Origin: Pisaster brevispinus
Lineage: Eukaryota; Echinodermata; Asteroidea; Forcipulatida; Asteriidae
Length of the DNA stretch: 64,000 nucleotides
Assembly: GCA_023634235.1 (NCBI GenBank)
Contig: JAMKCF010000013.1
Coordinates: 3,607,327-3,671,326 of the forward strand
Direction of reading: 5' to 3'
Position numbers and translations under genes: made by a program. Below, one piece after another: positions 42,893 through 54,690 of the stretch; positions within the stretch are counted from its first letter, which is position 1; each line of letters starts with the position of its first letter. The notes below the pieces were generated by a model that ran no database searches, was not told the origin of the DNA, and saw only the letters and a program-made list of their open reading frames with translations.

Positions 42893-44395
42893 GAAATTCA
42901 TTGTAAAAAAATTGAAACAAATCACAAGGGACGAGTTCCATCTTTTTTAATCAAATTTTGGTCAAAAGGGGCAAGTCCAGCAGTTTCATCCAATTTAGGT
43001 GAAAAATTGAAAAAATTCACAAGGGGTAAGTCCAGCATTTTTTAGCATATTTGGGTCTTAAATTGAAACAAATTACGAGGGGTAATTCCAGCATTTTTAT
43101 CAAATTTGGGTCTAAAATTGAAACAAATCACAAGGGGTAAGTCCAGAATTTTTATCAAATTTGGGTCAAATATTCAAAAAAATCACAAGGGGTAAGTCCA
43201 GCATTTTTATTAAGTTAAGGTCAAAAATTGAAAAAATCACAAGGGGCATTTTTATCAAATTTGGGTCTAAAATTGAAACAATTCACAAGGGGTAAGTCCA
43301 GCATTTTTTAGCATATTTGGGTCTTAAATTGAAACAAATTACGAGGGGTAATTCCAGCATTTTTATCAAATTTGGGTCTAAAATTGAAACAAATCACAAG
43401 GGGTAAGTCCAGAATTTTTATCAAATTTGGGTCAAATATTGAAAAAATCACAAGGGGTAAGTCCAGCATTTTTATTAAGTTAAGGTCAAAAATTGAAAAA
43501 ATCACAAGGGGCATTTTTATCAAATTTGGGTCTTAAATTGAAACAAATCACAAGGGGTAAGTCCAGCATTTTTTATCAAATTTGGGTCTTAAATTGAAAC
43601 AAAAAAAATTAATCACAAGGGGTAAGTCCAGAATTTTTATCAAATTTGGTTATAAAATTGACAAAATCACAAGGGGTAAGTCCAGCAGTTTTTTTTTATT
43701 TAGGTCAAAAATTGAAAAAGTCACAAGGGGTAAGTCCAGCATTTTTATCAAATTAAGTTCAAAAATTGAAACAAATCACAAGGGGTAAGTCCAGCATTTT
43801 GTATTAAATTTAGGTCAAAATTGAAAAAATCACAAGGGGTAAGTCTAGCAATTTATCAAATTCAGTTCAAAAATTTCAAGAAATCACAAGGGGTAAGTCC
43901 AGCATTTTTATTAAAAATAGGTTAAAAATTGAAAAAATCACAAGGGGTAAGTCCAGCATTATTTTATTAAGTTAAGGTCAAAAATTGAAAAAATCACAAG
44001 GGGTAAGTCCAGCATTTTTTTATTAAGTTAAGGTCAAAAATTGAAAAAATCACAAGGGGTAAGTCCAGCATTTTTGTATTAAGTTTAGGTCAAAAATTGA
44101 AAAAATCACAAGGGGTAAGTCCAGCATTTTTTTATTAAGTTTAGGTCAAAAATTGAAAAAATCACAAGGGGTAAGTCCAGCATTTTTATCAATTTGGGGT
44201 TTTAAATTGAAACAAATCACAAGGGGTAAGTCCAGCATTTTTTTATCAAATTTCGGTCAAATATTGAAAAAACATAAGTCCAGCATTTTAATCATTTTTT
44301 TTCCACAAATTTCAAGAAACTCGCAAGGGGTAGGTCCAGCAAATATGGGTCAAAAATTGAAAATTTAGAAGTGGTAAGTCAAGCATCTTAACCAA
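42893..44395. repeat. ~57-bp satellite, about 25 copies
   Basis: Units of about 54-60 bp with consensus ATCACAAGGGGTAAGTCCAG, then CATTTTTATCAAATTTGGGT and a CAAAAATTGAAAA block. A 266-bp higher-order duplication is visible (43031 onward repeated at 43297 onward). Small ORFs inside it are periodicity artefacts. Confidence 0.9.
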
Positions 44396-44968
44396 ATTTA
44401 AGATCAACAAAATTATTTGGCACTATAACAAATAATGCTTACAACTGGAAAATTATTTACTTGTAATCAAGGTTTACAAAATAATAACATCAATCTAAGT
44501 ACACAACACTTTCCTTACCTTCGTAGTTAACTTAGTTTTACCCCCAAGGCTTTTCCAGTTTTTTGCTTATTCGTGTGTCTTTTATCACCAATATGGTTGT
44601 AGTTATGTCTCTTATTTGTGACTGCAATTATTCAATCAATGTGTGTGTGATTATTGTACATTTTTTAAAGTTAACTCATTTAATACAGTCGGTATCTTTT
44701 AACTATGATTTTGTGTGTATATTTAGTTCAAGACGTCCGTTCAGATCACTAAGTTTTGTATATTTATATTCAGCAACATTATATTTTACTTGTAAAGCTT
44801 GATTGGCATTAAGTAAGAGATAAATAAATTCATTTTCAAACTATTTGCGAAAATTGTAATTTTATATTTTCTAAGAAAGGAATTTCTCATAGCCGTTATT
44901 AAGTTGTAAATTATGAAACAATTTTGTAAGAAAATACTTGTATGTTGTGTGCAAGATCATTTGATTGA

Positions 44969-45056
44969 AATAAATATGAAATAATTTATTCAGAGTTTCA
45001 GCTTTCCGTGAAGCCATCAAATAGTGCTGTGTTTTGTGGTGGTTTGTTTTTTTGCA
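44969..45056 (+). terminator. Candidate polyadenylation signal
   Basis: AATAAA at 44969-44974 (another at 44823) is followed at 45030-45056 by a strongly GT-rich stretch (gtgctgtgttttgtggtggt), the usual layout of an animal poly(A) site. Confidence 0.45.
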
Positions 45057-45158
45057 ACACTACCAAACCAGAACCCAGTTAAAAATAACCAAAAACTTGT
45101 TTAAAATATTAAGCAACCACTGTTGAACCAGGGTTAGGGTAAGGGTAAAGTCTCTCAG

Positions 45159-45575
45159 TCTTAAAGGTTGGGTCATTGTTTGTTTTTTGTCAGAATTAAC
45201 AAGAAAGACACAATGAAAGTCACAAGTGTAAGTTTCAGCGTCTACTTGTTGAGAAAACAGCAAAAAGCTAGCACGGTACTTTCACAAGAATATGAATCCA
45301 TACTTGTTTAGCAAGGTGTGCCAATCACATCTCTGGCCTTAGCCTTCGCAAATGTACACCAACCCTCAAAAATCTGAAAAAAATTATTCGTGCATGAATC
45401 GTTTCTCAGATTCAAATGTTTTTGGGTGGAAAACAATCCAAACCCTAATTATTTCAAAAAAATCCTTTCTCAAAATAGTTTTTACCATCAACAGCTGTGG
45501 TGCGTCTCATCGAGTAAGTTTTTATGGTCAATAATTTTTGGAGTATTTACCAAACTATGACCCTACCTTTAACAG
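45159..45575 (-). mobile_element. MITE, AAGGTAGGGTCATAGATTGG family, full-length
   Basis: About 415 bp between AAAGGTTGGGTCATTG and ACTATGACCCTACCTTTA; internal blocks match 33283 and 46639. Confidence 0.78.
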
Positions 45576-45898
45576 TTATTACGACATTATTGTAATTCTC
45601 TTTTTGCTACATGTACAATTATTCGCAATCAACTTTTTGAAACATAAAATAACTTTTGAACAAACCTTAATTAATTTGCTATTTTTGTCATCACTTGGAT
45701 TTAAATAGCCTGTCTTTTCCTGATAGCAAACATCTGTAGAGGATGCATCGACCATACATCACGGTGTAAGGTTGTGATGACTGTGTCTTGTCATAATAGT
45801 TCTCAATCTATGTCATACTAGTCCCTCCTGTGAAAATGTGATGACAAAAAACAAACATAATGAACAAACTCTGACAAAATTAACAATGGGAGAAGTGT

Positions 45899-46196
45899 TA
45901 CGAGCAGAGTTTGCAACTTGGCGAAGGAAACAGATCAAGAGTTGACTGCCCTAGTTGAACATCAGGGCTCCAATTTAGGGCCCTGATGTTCAACTTGGCG
46001 AAGGAAGCAGATCAAGAGTTGACTGCCCTAGTTGAACATCAGGGCTCCAATTTGGGGCCCTGATGTTCAACTTGGCAAAGGAAACAGATCAAGAGTTGAC
46101 TGCCCTAGTTGAACATCAGGGCTCCAAGAGTTGACTGCCCTAGTTGAACATCAGGGCTCCAAGAGTTGACTGCCCTAGTTGAACATCAGGGCTCCA
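45899..46196. repeat. Tandem array with a hairpin in each unit
   Basis: Units of about 77 bp (start gagttgactgccc) contain GTTGAACATCAGGGC, about 10 bases of spacer, then GCCCTGATGTTCAAC. The last copies shrink to a 35-bp unit with only one hairpin arm. Confidence 0.85.
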
Positions 46197-46541
46197 ATTT
46201 GGGGCTAAAATTCCACAAGACCACAGGTGTCGTAGCTCAAAACTTTTACTGGATCAACATTTACTTTACAAGACAAAGTTTAAAAACTGTTTTTGTTTGG
46301 AAAAACATGCCTGGTGGGAAGATTTATCTCACCATGATACTCAACAGAATTGAAAGATATTTACCAGACTCAAAGTCAACATTGAAAATTAATTCTTTTT
46401 TTATTAATTTAATGACATTACACAGTGAGGTATTATTCTTCAATTGATAAAAAAAAGACTGCCGGACTTGTCTGGTCCTGAGTTTACTGGCCTGACATTA
46501 AAATTACTGGCCTCGGGCCTGCGGTCCAGAGTAAAATTCGG
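46195..46541 (+). mobile_element. MITE, AGGGCTCGAAT family
   Basis: About 345 bp, with ccacaggtgtcgtagctcaa on the left and ctcgggcctgcggtccagag on the right. Confidence 0.65.
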
Positions 46542-46638
46542 TGAGAAATATCAGATTATTCTTGTACGTGGCTCTACATGTAGTTGTGTTCATGTGCTTG
46601 TTCGTTATTGCTCTACAAAGGAAACTCAAAGCCCATCT

Positions 46639-47078
46639 TAAAGGTAGGGTCATAGATTGGGTTTTGTCAACTTAATTAATACTGATTTTTAAGCAAAATT
46701 ATATAGAAAGACACAATGTGAAAGTTTCAGCTGAATAGTGTCTACTAGAAAACAGCATAAAATTGTTACGTTTTTTTTTCTCGCAAGAACGTCTAATCCA
46801 TCCATTTTTATTGAGGTGACAGCGGGTACCAACTGCATCTCTGGCCACAACATTCGTGAACAGACACCAACCCTCAGAAATCTGAGAAAATGATTCAAGC
46901 ACGAATCCTTTCTCAGATTCAAATGTTTTGGGGTGAAAAATTATCCAAACCATATTACTTCAAAGGGAATCCTTTCTCAAAATAGTTTTGACCATCAACA
47001 GCTGCAGTGCTTCTCGCCAAGTAAGTTTTTATGTCATTCATTTTTGGAGTATTTACCAAACTATGACATTCCCTTTAA
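46639..47078 (-). mobile_element. MITE, AAGGTAGGGTCATAGATTGG family, full-length
   Basis: About 440 bp with terminal inverted repeats AAAGGTAGGGTCATAGATTG and CCAAACTATGACATTCCCTTT. Confidence 0.8.
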
Positions 47079-48324
47079 ATTACAGCTCCTGTTAAGCAAG
47101 GCATATTTTCTGTCCTATAGTACCCACAATGAATTTGATTTGATCTAGTGCATTATATTTTCTTTCTTGAAATATTCAGATGGTTACTTACTCTAAGAGA
47201 GGCTTTCATTTCCACGTTCCTTTTCTCCCGTCCTCTTTATTTTGCTGATCCTGTTCCATGTCTGCAACATGTAAGCTTTTGAGGGAGTGTATGGTGTTTC
47301 CCAACACGCATCGGTGGTGCAAAACCTGGCGACAAGAAGAAACGCTTATCTGCTGATGTTTAAACTTTGTCTCACTAAAAACTGCCCACCTAAAAAAGAA
47401 CATTTACAGATCAAACTAGTAAGAACTGGCCTTCACCTTGTTTGAAATTGAGCTCTCAGCACAAACGAAGCAAAGGTCGGAATCCTTCACTTCAATTCTT
47501 GTAAGAAAGGAGTTTGTCAAACTGTCTGTATGAGAAAGTGTATTTAAAATATTGTAGCTCTTTGGAAATCCCAAAAGGACATTGATAGACCTTTATCTCA
47601 GTGTGGGGAGAGTTCAAGTCAGTGTTCTGCTTCTGCTGGCAAGTAGTGGGCTCCTGAGCTATAGCTTGGAAACTTGAGTTGTAAACAAATTTAGAAGAAG
47701 AAAAAAAAGTTGATTACAAAGCTCTTGAACCAACAATGAATTAGACTCAATCTCTTCTATCAAGTCACAGCCAGACAGCTGTTTCCAAGCCCTTGGTAAC
47801 AAGGTGTTAGCCAGGGTTTGCTAAAAGAGTGTCCAAATTTGCCGGAACTTTAAACATTAAGTGTCCAAATTTGTTCACTTACAATACATTTACATGTAAA
47901 TGACAAACAAAACAGGGTGTCCAAATTTAAAACAGGGCGTTCCACACGACACTCAGACACCCCTCTGGCTACCACTACGCTTGGTGCTCTAAGAAGATCA
48001 CAGTACTTGATGAAAGCACATTATGTTGCTGTATTTCAATCGAAATTCATGAAAAGTTTAAATATTCCCATCTTCTGAACAAAAAATATCTCTAACATTT
48101 GAAACTCCTTCATCCTTCCAGGTATGGTAACAACTACACTTATTATTAATTTAACGTTGGAGTTAAACCAGATAAATTGACCAAAAAGGATAAAGATGAT
48201 TTGACTTTTGCAATTCTAGCAAAATTCTGACAAAATTTTTACGGACATGATGGGAGATCTTTTTAAACATGGAATGGGAAATCTGAAGGAGAAAATTTGT
48301 TCTTCCAAATAATATCCTTAATAC
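47079..48324. other. Unassigned intergenic stretch
   Basis: A possible minus-strand exon (47206-47390, after acceptor-like ttttttag) reads about 60 codons to a stop, but its protein is not recognised and no partner exon was found. At 47833-47940 the motif gtgtccaaattt occurs three times. Nothing else stands out. Confidence 0.4.
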
Positions 48325-48445
48325 CAGCATGGTTGGGTGCACCCCACTAAATAAACTCCCACAGCATTAATGCTACATAGTCAAAAGTACTTTTAAAAAA
48401 CTTTTAAAATGTCACACAGCTTTTTCTGAAAAGGGAAACTGGCTG
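48325..48445 (+). repeat. Dispersed repeat, copy of 54035-54160
   Basis: gggtgcaccccactaaataaactccca and the following 80 bp are shared with the second copy. Confidence 0.5.
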
Positions 48446-48689
48446 ACTAGCAGACAGCTACATTACACTTCTGCCATGGAGAAAGTCCAGTTAGCTATTC
48501 ACTTGTTTACAGTTTCTGTATGGAGCTGGTTGGATGTGAAATTTACAAAAAGGAAACAGGATGGATCCAGAAAACAAAAACACTGGGCCCCCTACCAAAG
48601 TTGAAGGTGAAACATGAACCCTAAGTGAGAAACTCACCAAATGTCTACATCAGACCATCAAAGAATAATCTTGATTTGGCTCTCACCAG

Positions 48690-50625
48690 AGATGAGCAGG
48701 GTTTTAGATGAAACCAGAGATGAGCAGGGTTTTAGATGAAACCAGAGGTGAGCAGGGTTTTTTTCCCAGATGAAACCAGAGGTAAGCAGGGTTTTTCTGA
48801 TGAAACCAGCGGCGAGCAGGGTTTTTTTCCCGATGAAACCAGAGATGAGCAACATTTTCCGATGAAACCAGAGGCGAGCAGGGTTTTTTTCCCGATGAAA
48901 CCAGAGATGAGCAACATTTTCCGATGAAACCAGAGGCGAGCAGGGGTTTTTTCCTGATGAAACCAGAGATGAGCAACATTTTCCGATGAAACCAGAGATG
49001 AGCAGGGTTTTATTCCCGATGAAACCAGAGATAAGCAGGGTTTTTCTGATGAAACCAGCAGTGAGCAGGGTTTTTTTCTTGATGAAACCAGAGGCGAGCA
49101 GAGTTCTCCTGAAGAAACCAGAGATAAAAAAAAAATTCCCGATGAAACAAGAGGCAAGCAGGGTTTTTCTGATGAAACCAGCGGTGAGCAGAGTTTTTCC
49201 AATAAAACCAGAGGCGAGCAGCGTTTTTCCGATGAAACAAGAGGCAAGCAGAGCTTTTCCGATGAAACCAGCGGCGAGCAGGGCTTTTTTCCCGATGAAA
49301 CCAAAGATAAGCAGGGTTTTTCTGATGAAACCAGAGGTAAGCAGGGTTTTTCCGATGAAACCAAAGGTTAGCAGGGTTTTTCCGATGAAACCAAAAGCGA
49401 GCAGGGTTTTTCTGATGAAATCAGAGGAGAGCAGGGGTTTTTTCCCGATGAAACCAGAGATAAGCAGGGTTTTTCTGATGAAACCAGCAGTGAGCAGGGT
49501 TTTTCTGATGAAACCAGAGGCGAGCAGGGTTTTTCCGATAAAACCAAAGGCGAACAGGCTTTTTCTGATGAAACCAGAGGCGAGCAGTGTTCTTTTACCC
49601 AATGAAACCAGATGTAACAGGGTTTTTCTGATGAAACCAGAGGCGAGCAGGGTATTTTTACCCAATGAAACCAGAGGCGACAGGGTTTTTCTGATGAAAC
49701 CAGCGCTGAGCAAGGTTTTTCTGATGAAACCAGAGGCGTGCAGGTTTTTTCCGATGAAACCAGAGGTAAGCAGGGTTTTTCCGATGAAACCAGAGGTAAG
49801 CAGGGTTTTTCCGATGAAACCAGAGGTTAGCAGAGTTTTTCCGATGAAACCAGAGGCGCGCAACATTTTTCCGATGAAACTAGAGGCGTGCAGGTTTTTA
49901 TTGATGAAACCAGAGGCGAGCAGGGTTTTCCCTATGAAACCAGAGGCAAGCAGAGTTTTTCCAATGAAACCAGAGGCAAGCAGAGTTTTTCCAATGAAAC
50001 CAGAGGTGAGCAGGGTTTTTTTCCCGATGAAACCAGAGGCGAGCAGAATTTCTCTAATGAAACCAGAGGCGAGCAGAGTTTTTCCAATGAAACCAGAGGC
50101 GAGCAAAGTTTTCCCAATGAAACCAGACGTGAGCAGGGTTTTCTTCCCGATGAAACCAGAGGCGAGCAGGGTTTTTTCAAATGAAACCAGAGGCGAGCAA
50201 AGTTTTCCCGATGAAACCAGACGTGAGCAGGGTTTTCTTCCCGATGAAACCAGAGGCGAGCAGGGTTTTTTCAAATGAAACCAGAGGCGAGCAAAGTTTT
50301 CCCGATGAAACCAGAGGTGAGCAGGGTTTTTTTCCCGATGAAACCAGAGGCGAGCAGAATTTCTCTAATGAAACCAGAGGCGAGCAGGGTTTTTTCAAAT
50401 GAAACCAGAGGCGAGCAAAGTTTTCCCGATGAAACCAGACGTGAGCAGGGTTTTCTTCCCGATGAAACCAGAGGCGAGCAGGGTTTTTTCAAATGAAACC
50501 AGAGGCGAGCAAAGTTTTCCCGATGAAACCAGAGGTGAGCAGGGTTTTTTTCCCGATGAAACCAGAGGCGAGCAGGTTTTTTTTATGATACCAGAGAAGA
50601 GCAGGGTTTTTTCTCTCGATAAAAA
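48690..50625. repeat. ~30-bp minisatellite, about 60 copies, open on both strands
   Basis: Consensus GATGAAACCAGAGGCGAGCA followed by GGGTTTTTCC, with length variants of 30 and 34. ORFs of 430 codons (+, 48986-50278) and 538 codons (-, 48658-50274) overlap each other. The translations are simple iterations (about MKPEASRVFP on +, GKTLLASGFI on -). The right half (50100-50560) shows a higher-order unit of about 90-124 bp. I treat it as non-coding because two overlapping frames are open simply through the period of 30. Confidence 0.9.
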
Positions 50626-50729
50626 ACCCAACAGTGCCCAAGGCAGAGTTTTACCCACAAAACCTGTCGTGGTATTCGACCCAAATTTGCTGAAACAACC
50701 GCTGTTGAAAAAAAAAGAAACCTAAGAGT

Positions 50730-52140
50730 GGAGTTGAACTTTCTGACAAAACTCAAAAGTTCTGACAAAGCTCAAAATGAGGATGATCTCCAGGAAGGAG
50801 AAGGGGGAGGGTACAGGTTTGTCAAAGTCAATTCTGCTGCAAACGTAGGAGTGGATGTTGCACTAGATCATCAACGAGCAAATCCCAAATTGCAACGGTC
50901 ATCCCCAACTCGTTGCTGGTGCAGAGAGGAGCAAGTGTGGCCGAGATGATGTCATGCCAAAAGTGTGAGAAAAAGCTGTATACAAAGATACACCAGACAA
51001 GGAGAGGATGATGCACTGCTGTCCCAAACTTGGCTTTCGAAGTCGGCCTTTACAATACTGGGATTGCAGCTGCTGGTGCAAGGTGGATTTTATCTGCGAT
51101 AGATACAGCTGCTCCCTCACAAAATGCCCTGCAGAAGAGTGCGAAGAATGAGCAGGACATGGCGGGAACGAAGAAGCTTGTGAAGGACATTCAGTGTCCG
51201 TTGAAGTGGGTCCATAGTATAATCATCCTCTGAGAAAATGTTGCAAACAAAACTTTTGTTTCAGCAACACAGACAAGAGGATGTTGTCTGTCAAAATGTG
51301 ACAACAGAAACAAGTCATGTTCAACCACAACAGCGAACTGCAAAAAAAAAGTTCAACCTTCACAAAGTACACAAACAAAACATTGCAACATCCTCCGCCA
51401 CTCGTACTGCAAATTTCGACATGGGTGACACATAGGCTCAGTGACGAGAAAGAATGAGAAACTCAATGAGCCAAGAAACTGTTGGACTTTAAAGAGCCAA
51501 TTAAGGTATTTTATTAGAATTATATCTGATGCTGATGGGTGTCTTGTACATGGTATAAGCACATTTATTTCGTTCAAGGCAAGGCAGGTATGGAAACTGA
51601 ACATTTGCTAACCCCCCCCCTCCCCAATCTAATAAGAACTCTTTGTGCAAAGACATGCTAAATTTAACACAGATATGTTTCCAGGTAAAATTACAAGATA
51701 GATTTGCCAAATACATTAGTCATAATGTGTGTCAGGCCAAGGCTGGTGCAATCCTTGAAACCAAAAAGTTGGTGATCAGTCTCAAAAGACAGCCATGGCT
51801 GCAAAAGCGGCAAGTGCAAACTCCTCAATGTAACATGGAAACCATGAAGTCATCGTACATTTGCCATGGTGGTACTACTTGTCAAAATTACAAATGTCCA
51901 TACCTGCCTGCCAGTGGTCAGGTAAATCTTTAAAATTTCTGAATAGGATGATGAGACTATCATCAAACTTTAGAACAGGCGACTTGGTAAATAAGCCATG
52001 CAAAAAAAACAGGTATCGAACAAGAAATTATGTCCATGCTTTTTCAGTCACAAATCCAAAAGAAAGACTCACCATTGCGAGAAAATGGTCCTTGCAGAGA
52101 TCACAGTGCCGTGCATTTGGTGAATAACTGTCACGATGGT
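50730..52140 (+). pseudogene. Decayed DNA-transposon transposase-like gene
   Basis: Frame-shifting segments read MSCQKCEKKLYTKI (near 50955), a stop, then VPNLAFEVGLYNTGI and SAIDTAAPSQNALQKSA (51024-51135). Further on come CHGGTTCQNYKCPYL (51862-51906), NYVHAFSVTNPKERLTIAR (near 52025-52080) and, one frame over, HSAVHLVNN (52100-52127). This order resembles a long transposase-like protein family common in cnidarian, mollusc and echinoderm genomes; I cannot name it with certainty. Multiple stops and frameshifts show that it is dead. Confidence 0.5.
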
Positions 52141-52652
52141 AAAAAAGTGTAACTCTGCTGGGTGTCCAGTAACTGTTGGCTCCCCAGCTACTAAGCCCTC
52201 ACTGAAGAAATGGGTTTAAAAAAAATAAAATATTACTGTGACAGGACCAAAGAAAAGGCATACAAGTGACAAAGGGCACAGTGTCATAAGCAATCGATTC
52301 CAGTTGTACTATGCTTTATAACAACTGTACAAGAAAGGGCAACTGGTACCAAGTTTTCAAAACCAGTTGCCCAATACCAACTTGAACACATTTATTGCAA
52401 ACCTTGCCCCTCATGAAGGATAGATAATTTGCACTTGAAAAACTTACACTTAAGTCACTCAGAGCAAGCAGTCAGGGTATTCGCTGTGGCCCTCACATGT
52501 ACGCTTTCCCTTACAGGTTTTCCTTGAGTTACTGATGCGGCTTGGCTCAAGGGACAAAACTGTTCAAAACAAACACACAACTTGTGAGTTCCGGTGTATA
52601 AGCCACTCTGTGCACATCACGCATCATTAAGCCGCCAACCTTGACGTTCATG

Positions 52653-53080
52653 AATAATAATAATAATAACGGCTTCTTATATAGCGCTCATATCCGTCAC
52701 TCAGTGACGCTCAAGGCGCTTCAACATTTAGTATTTTCCTGCAAGGTATGTGGGGCTTCGTTTGAAGTATGAGACCTACTCCTTTACATAGCACCATGTA
52801 ATGGTTTACAAGGTGCTGTGGCGCAATATGCTGCCAATCAAACCAGATGCACCGGGGCGGACCCCTTCTCTTTTCGATAAGTGCACTGGGTTCTTTTACG
52901 TGCATTACACAACACACGGGACCAACGGCTTTTCGTCCCATCCGAAGGAAGAAGCAATAATGGTTAAGTGTCTTGCTTAAGGACACAAGTGTCACGACCG
53001 GGACTCGAACCCACACTCAGCTGAGTCGGAAACACCAGAGCTTGAGTCCGGTGCTCTTATCCGCTCGGCCACGACACGCC
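52653..53080 (-). mobile_element. tRNA-derived SINE, near full-length
   Basis: The minus strand begins GGCGTGTCGTGGCCGAGCGG, with box B GGGTTCGAGTCCCGG and tgtccttaagcaagacactt, and ends at (TAA)n 52655-52668 after the gcgctatataagaagcc motif. It is the least degraded copy of this family in the window. Confidence 0.75.
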
Positions 53081-53239
53081 ATATTTACTCCTTGAGCAGC
53101 CCCACCACATCCTGCAGCCAACGTCACCTCTTGCTTTTGAGTTTTTGGCTAGTGATCCTTTCACTTCATTAGCCCAGGCTTCCATTTTAATCTTGTAGTT
53201 TTATTAGGTAGTATAGGAGCCTGTGTTGTGTATCTTCCT

Positions 53240-53530
53240 GACATCTTAGAAACAGTAGAAAAGAGAGAATGGAGCGGGGCAGGACACATCAGCCGCAGAA
53301 CAGATAACCATCGGAGTTCATCAGCAAGCAATGGATCATGATGGACGCCATATGGGCACAAAGGGAATAGAGGGGTACCAGAGGAAAAGGTGGAGAGACG
53401 AGCTGCAACAATAATGGGGAGACAGTCAGTTGGTATCAACAAGCACAAAGGCGGAGACATTTGAAGACATCATGCTGAGGCCTTCATCCTGCCATGGTTC
53501 GACAATGTCTGAAAAATCAAAAGCAATAAA
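53240..53530 (+). mobile_element. LINE 3' ORF fragment (RTE-like or related)
   Basis: One frame reads GAGHISRRTDNHRS and then VPEEKVERRAA and HAEAFILPWFDNV. This follows the conserved order at the end of many non-LTR retrotransposon ORFs (W.GHI.RR.D.RW ... R.RWRD ... EAF..QW). It carries internal stops and ends near aataaagcaaaat. Confidence 0.55.
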
Positions 53531-54034
53531 GCAAAATTATAGTAGACTGTACACGTGTATGTATTACTATCCAGTCTATATGTTTGCAATTCTATACATG
53601 GCATGAAGCTTGACCCCCGCAGTTATTAATGTACCCTGTCATAATTTCCTTTAAAAGCTGTGTTTTCCAGAAAGAAAAATGCTAGTCAAAATTGCAAACC
53701 ACATTCAAAAATCAGAGAATGAAATAAGTTAAAATATTCAGTCAAAAGTGATTTACACGCAGAAAATTTGCTCCCCAACACTGCCACTAACAACACACGC
53801 TGACTGGGGTGTGATCCACCACTTTGTAAACAGTTTATATTACCCCTGTAAAACAACTGTTTTGCACAGTAAAAACTTGAAATAAAATTATCACTGGGAT
53901 ACAAAAAAATCGTCTGTATCACATTGACTGTCAGCTAAGCTTACAAATTATTGTAAACAATAGGCTAACCTGTTTAAAATCCGATTAAGTAAAATTTATT
54001 TCTTTATTTCCTAAATGACCAAAAACATTCAGAA
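53531..54034. other. Unassigned AT-rich stretch
   Basis: No recognisable gene, repeat or RNA. Short ORFs only. Confidence 0.4.
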
Positions 54035-54160
54035 TTATAGGGTGCACTCCACTAAATCAACTCCCATAGCATAGAGTGCAAGATGCTAAAAGTTCAAAAA
54101 TACTTTTTACATACTTAGAAGTCTCAAAGCTTTTTATAGAGAAAATTTTCCATTGACTCA
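54035..54160 (+). repeat. Dispersed repeat, copy of 48325-48445
   Basis: agggtgcactccactaaatc, aactcccatagcat and caaagctttttatagagaaa match the first copy. Confidence 0.5.
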
Positions 54161-54690
54161 GAAACTGTTATCCTCTGCTAAAATTGACATGGGTTGTCCC
54201 AAGGCCTGTCCGGTTATTCTCCCTCCACTTATCAGTGCTTGGGTCATCCACAGTACTTCAAGTAAAAACCTCCAAGTCACAATAAATTGTGCAAAAAATG
54301 TTCACTGAATTTGCCTCTCAAATCTGTCTGGTAGACCTATAGAATATTTTTAGGGCCTACAAAACTGAGGCAAACGCTCCTTTGTTCTCCTATACTAGTG
54401 GGGATGGTTGTGCACCATTACAAAAGCCACTGACAAAAAGCTTCAACTTTGCATCTTTTGAGCTATCAAGAAGTCACTTGATTAATACATTTTAGACCCT
54501 TTTTTAAAAGACTCCAACTCCAAATCAAGCATTTTCAAACAACCATGCATTTTTTAATTACTATTTACAGCTCTCCTGACAACTGGAATAGGTTTCCCAG
54601 TCCAAATAAATTTGTATAACCAGCTTTGTTCACCTGTGAAATAAATTCCTGAGAAATAGGTAACACTATCAACAAAAATGTTGAAGTGAC

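Larger units (their letters stand above)
41140..44995 (+). other. Putative 3' UTR of the TXNDC16-like gene
   Basis: Runs from the stop codon to a candidate poly(A) site. The span contains a SINE (41580-41898), a stretch with no recognisable feature (41900-42890) and the 57-bp satellite. No stronger AATAAA plus GT-rich combination was seen earlier. If a non-canonical signal is used the UTR would be shorter. Confidence 0.35.

Noticed and set aside
42893..44395. CRISPR-like array
   Set aside because: The repeats are directly tandem with diverged units and no unique spacers, in a eukaryotic sequence.
48658..50278. 430- and 538-codon ORFs as protein-coding genes
   Set aside because: Both lie in the same 30-bp tandem array on opposite strands, and neither has an identifiable non-repetitive domain; the openness follows from the repeat period.
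52970..53080. tRNA gene on the minus strand
   Set aside because: This is the tRNA-like head of a multicopy SINE that continues into shared body sequence.
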